From Streptomyces sp. NBC_01233 (GTDB lineage Bacteria; Actinomycetota; Actinomycetes; Streptomycetales; Streptomycetaceae), in the NCBI RefSeq assembly GCF_035989305.1, contig NZ_CP108514.1, forward strand, positions 8,288,501-8,352,500: 64,000 nucleotides of DNA. The letters are read 5' to 3'. Shown one piece after another: positions 61,577 to 64,000 of this stretch. Position 1 is the first letter of the stretch, and every line of letters starts with the position of its first letter. The notes below the pieces were generated by a model. It saw nothing but the letters and a program-made list of their open reading frames with translations. It ran no database searches and was not told where the DNA came from. The position numbers were made by a program, and so were the translations under genes.

Positions 61577-62247
61577 TGGGACAGCAAGACAACGGACCTG
61601 CCGGACCGGTCCCGGGCCCGGACGTTGACGTGGATCCCGGCCCCGAGGAGGACGCCGAACTGGCCTCGCTCGCGCTGAAGATCCTGGTGGCGGGCGGCTT
61701 CGGGGTCGGCAAGACCACACTGGTGGGTGCGGTGAGCGAGATCCGTCCGCTGCGGACGGAGGAGTTGCTGAGCGAGGCGGGTGAACTGGTGGACGACACG
61801 GGCGGCGTGGACCAGAAGACGACGACGACCGTGGCCATGGACTTCGGGCGGATCACCATCCGGTCCGGGCTGGCCCTGTACTTGTTCGGCACCCCGGGGC
61901 AGGACCGGTTCTGGTTCCTGTGGGACGAGTTGTCGCAGGGTGCGCTCGGCGCGGTGGTGCTCGCCGACACGCGGCGGCTGGAGGACTGCTTCCCGGCGGT
62001 GGACTACTTCGAGCACCGGCGCATCCCCTTCGTGGTGGCCGTCAACTGCTTCACGGACGCACGGCGGTACGGGGCGCACGACGTGTCGCGGGCGTTGGAC
62101 CTGGACCAGGGGACGCCGGTGGTGCTGTGTGACGCGCGGGACAAGGACTCGGGGAAGGAAGTGCTGATCAGGCTGGTCGAGTACGCCGGTCGGGTGCACA
62201 CCGCCCGGCTGCTGGAGTCGGTGGAGCCGCAGGCCGATTCCGTGTGA
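61576..62247 (+). CDS. cvnD: Conservon small GTPase CvnD
   Basis: 223 residues from ATG 61576. P-loop ILVAGGFGVGKTTLVGAVSE (GK ~43), LYLFGTPGQDRFWFLWDELS (G3), and VAVNCFTDARRYGA in place of the usual NKxD (G4), a known feature of this GTPase group, along with VLCDARDKDSGKEVL (G5 region). The output of the conservon switch, working like MglA/Rab-type GTPases. A 16-base hairpin overlaps its stop codon. Confidence 0.92.
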   Translation: MGQQDNGPAGPVPGPDVDVDPGPEEDAELASLALKILVAGGFGVGKTTLVGAVSEIRPLRTEELLSEAGELVDDTGGVDQKTTTTVAMDFGRITIRSGLALYLFGTPGQDRFWFLWDELSQGALGAVVLADTRRLEDCFPAVDYFEHRRIPFVVAVNCFTDARRYGAHDVSRALDLDQGTPVVLCDARDKDSGKEVLIRLVEYAGRVHTARLLESVEPQADSV

Positions 62248-62265
62248 ACCGGCCTGCGGCTCCAC
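62221..62265. terminator. Hairpin overlapping the CvnD stop codon
   Basis: Perfect 16-base stem GTGGAGCCGCAGGCCG (62221-62236) / CGGCCTGCGGCTCCAC (62250-62265) with a 13-base loop that holds the CvnD stop. Between convergent CvnD and split-barrel genes; it would stop transcription from both sides. Confidence 0.75.
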
Positions 62266-62275
62266 CCGGGATCGG

Positions 62276-62713
62276 TCAGTCCGCGATTCCGGCGAGGGCG
62301 ATCACCTTGTCGATCGGGACCCGGACGAGGAGTTCGCTCGGGACGGCATTGCGACGGCCGAACGACTCCGCGCGCTCCTCGCCCATGTAGCGGGCGCCGA
62401 TCCGGGTCGCCCAGGTGAGCAACTCGTCCGCGTCGTCGGCGTATCCGCTGATCTCGGCGCGGCCCTGGAGCACGACGTACGAGAACGGCGGCCGGTCGTC
62501 GTCCACGCAGAGCGCGACCCGGCCGTCGCGGGCAAGGTTGCGCCCCTTGACGGTGTCCTTGCCGGTGTTGAACACGAAGGAATCGCCGTCGAGCACGAAC
62601 CAGATGGGAGCGATGTGCGGGCTGCCGTCCTCGCGGACGGTGGAGAGCTTTCCGGTGCGGGTGGAATGGGAGACGAATGCCCGCCATTCCTCTTGAGTCA
62701 TCTTCTTCGCCAT
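62276..62713 (-). CDS. PPOX-class (split-barrel) flavin/F420-dependent oxidoreductase
   Basis: 145 residues, ATG 62713 with an ideal AAGGAGG. Pyridoxamine-phosphate-oxidase-like split barrel: KLSTVREDGSPHIAPIWFVL, VKGRNLARDGRVALCVDDDR, then PPFSYVVLQGRAEISGYADD. The pattern (RNL..DPRVAL.V.D....) is that of F420- or FMN-dependent actinobacterial members. Probably a dimer reducing quinones, biliverdin or other substrates. It separates the conservon from a second roadblock gene, on the opposite strand. Confidence 0.85.
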   Translation of the reverse strand: MAKKMTQEEWRAFVSHSTRTGKLSTVREDGSPHIAPIWFVLDGDSFVFNTGKDTVKGRNLARDGRVALCVDDDRPPFSYVVLQGRAEISGYADDADELLTWATRIGARYMGEERAESFGRRNAVPSELLVRVPIDKVIALAGIAD

Positions 62714-62818
62714 GGGGACATCCTCCTTGCCCGAAAGGCGCTGGTGGGGAAGGCTTGCGGCACGAGGACGCGGGGTGGGGCGCGGCCGGGAGGCCGTGTC
62801 AACGGGGAGGGGCTGGGA

Positions 62819-63217
62819 ATGGCACTGGACAAGCAACTGGACTGGCTGCTGGACGACCTGACGCGCAGGGTCCAGCAGGTGCGGCATGCGGTGGTGCTGT
62901 CCAACGACGGCCTGGTGACGGGGGCGAGCGCGGGACTGGCGCGGGAGGACGCCGAGCACCTGGCGGCCGTCGCGGCGGGTCTGCAGAGCCTGGCGAAGGG
63001 GTCCGGGCGGCACTTCAGGGCCGGCGAGGTCCGGCAGACGATGGTCGAGTACGACGAAGGGGTCCTCTTCGTCATGGCGGCGGGCGCGGGCAGCAGCCTG
63101 TGCGTGCTGAGCGCGGCCGAGGCGGACATCGGCCAGGTCGCGTATGAGATGACGCTGCTGGTCAACCGGGTGGGCGAGCACCTGGGCGTCGCGGAGCGGC
63201 GCATCACCGGCGGCTGA
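62819..63217 (+). CDS. Second roadblock/LC7 domain protein (orphan CvnB paralogue)
   Basis: 132 residues from ATG 62819 (GGGGAGGGG ahead). DKQLDWLLDDLTRRVQQVRH and VLSNDGLVTGASAGLARED match the conservon CvnB closely, with a shorter N-terminus and C-terminus. No CvnC or CvnD follows it, so it is either a spare partner for the same GTPase or an orphan. Confidence 0.9.
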   Translation: MALDKQLDWLLDDLTRRVQQVRHAVVLSNDGLVTGASAGLAREDAEHLAAVAAGLQSLAKGSGRHFRAGEVRQTMVEYDEGVLFVMAAGAGSSLCVLSAAEADIGQVAYEMTLLVNRVGEHLGVAERRITGG

Positions 63218-63389
63218 CTGGTGACTGAGTCCGTTGAGTTCGTCGGCTGAGCCCGGCGGCTGACTCCGGCGGCTGACTCCGGCGGGGCGGGGGCCGCTTC
63301 GGAGAGTTGTCCACAGGCCGCGCGGGATGTCGTTGCACCGAGTTACGGTCTTCACACAGAGTAATCACTGCTCGTGGGGGAGGACCGTG

Positions 63390-64000
63390 ATGATGCAGAT
63401 GGGGACGGCGCTGCGGGACGCCGAGGGGACCGCGTGCGCGGAGAAGGCCGCGGCTGTCGAAGGCGGCGGTGGTGACACGGATGTGCTGGTGGGTGGCGTG
63501 CAGGCCGCCGGGGAACTGGGGCTGAGCCGCAGTGAGTTCGCCAGGGCCGTCCAACTGGGGATCGTGCGGGCGGGGCGGCCGGCCACGGGCGGGGCCGCGC
63601 GTTACGCACGTGCGGAGCTGGACCGGGTCAGGACGGCCGCCGGCGGACCGGACGCGCTCCGCGAGCGGGTCGAGGCCGTGGCCGGAGCGGGGGCCGCGGC
63701 CGAGGTGCTGGGGGTCGGCCCGAGCCGGTTCACCCGCCTCGCGCGCTGTGGGCACGTCACCCCCGTCGGCTATCGGATCAACCGGTACCGCGCCGTGGTG
63801 TGGCTCTACCTGGCCGCAGAACTGCGAACGTTCGCGGAGCGGGAGCCCGGGATGCTGAGCGGGATCGCACCCCCGGCCGACCGGGGGCTGATGGCGGCCA
63901 AGGCGGACCTGCGCCCGAGCCGGTGGCGCGGGCGGCACGTCGGGCTGCTGCTGAGACGGACCGCCGACCCCTGGGAGCGCGCCGCCGTACTGGCCTGCGT
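63390..64000 (+). CDS. DUF6397-like protein, 5' part (runs off the window)
   Basis: At least 203 codons from ATG 63390 (GGGGGAGGA just upstream; GTG 63387 and ATG 63393 are in frame). Repeated helix-turn-helix-like blocks: QAAGELGLSRSEFARAVQLG (~37-56) and AAEVLGVGPSRFTRLARCGH (~105-124), then INRYRAVVWLYLAAELRTFA. The layout of two similar DNA-binding-like units matches a Streptomyces family I recall as DUF6397; the label is tentative. The last visible codons are DPWERAAVLACV. No stop inside the window. Confidence 0.6.
   Translation, partial: MMQMGTALRDAEGTACAEKAAAVEGGGGDTDVLVGGVQAAGELGLSRSEFARAVQLGIVRAGRPATGGAARYARAELDRVRTAAGGPDALRERVEAVAGAGAAAEVLGVGPSRFTRLARCGHVTPVGYRINRYRAVVWLYLAAELRTFAEREPGMLSGIAPPADRGLMAAKADLRPSRWRGRHVGLLLRRTADPWERAAVLAC

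Overview
The window is chromosomal DNA from a Streptomyces-like actinomycete. GC is very high, many starts are GTG, genes often overlap as ATGA or GTGA, and the families present (a phage-tail-like injection system, a conservon, DUF5685 and DUF6397-like proteins) are typical of that genus.

1-12 kb holds the baseplate end of an extracellular contractile injection system (eCIS, a headless phage-tail-like particle): gpD-like (partial), gpV/gp5-like, PAAR-like, gp25-like, two very large gpJ-like proteins, a gpI-like protein with a beta-helix-like end, and a DUF6519 protein. The sheath, tube and ATPase genes must lie to the left, outside the window. Directly downstream on the same strand (12.1-17.8 kb) is the most interesting part: an apparently split LodA/GoxA-like quinoprotein oxidase. 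Its N-terminal half is one gene; its cysteine-tryptophylquinone (CTQ)-site half is fused to a ferritin-like domain in another. A radical SAM/SPASM enzyme lies between them and a LodB-like flavoprotein follows. I infer a self-modified, possibly hydrogen-peroxide-producing enzyme linked to, or carried by, the eCIS.

17.9-29.4 kb holds an FKBP isomerase, an antibiotic-biosynthesis-monooxygenase-fold protein with an IS256-family element just upstream, a gene broken by a dinucleotide slip, a LysR regulator, and an amide/amino-acid catabolic block: PuuD-like hydrolase, FadR-type GntR regulator, amino-acid permease, type II asparaginase and aspartate ammonia-lyase (asparagine to aspartate to fumarate).

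29.56-44.63 kb is a decayed island bounded by two directly repeated tRNA-3'-end-like sequences. It contains a broken integrase that ends inside the left repeat, a cytochrome P450 and a double-domain methyltransferase separated by an IS110-family element, a second methyltransferase, a four-EF-hand protein, a DUF5685 protein whose Cys-rich tail is cut off by an in-frame TAG, a 5'-truncated MFS pump, a broken membrane protein, a second IS110-family element and the 3' end of a Sll1717-type P-loop ATPase. A second integrase relic lies just beyond the right repeat.

45.2-64 kb looks like core chromosome: an aldehyde dehydrogenase with its GAF/HTH regulator, a SWIM-zinc-finger/SNF2-helicase pair, a small membrane protein, a polyprenyl synthase, an unknown protein, an MpaB-type oxygenase, a methyltransferase, an MHYT membrane protein, a complete conservon (CvnA-D), an F420/FMN-type split-barrel protein, a second roadblock protein, and a partial DUF6397-like gene running off the end. 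Several strong hairpins mark convergent gene ends.
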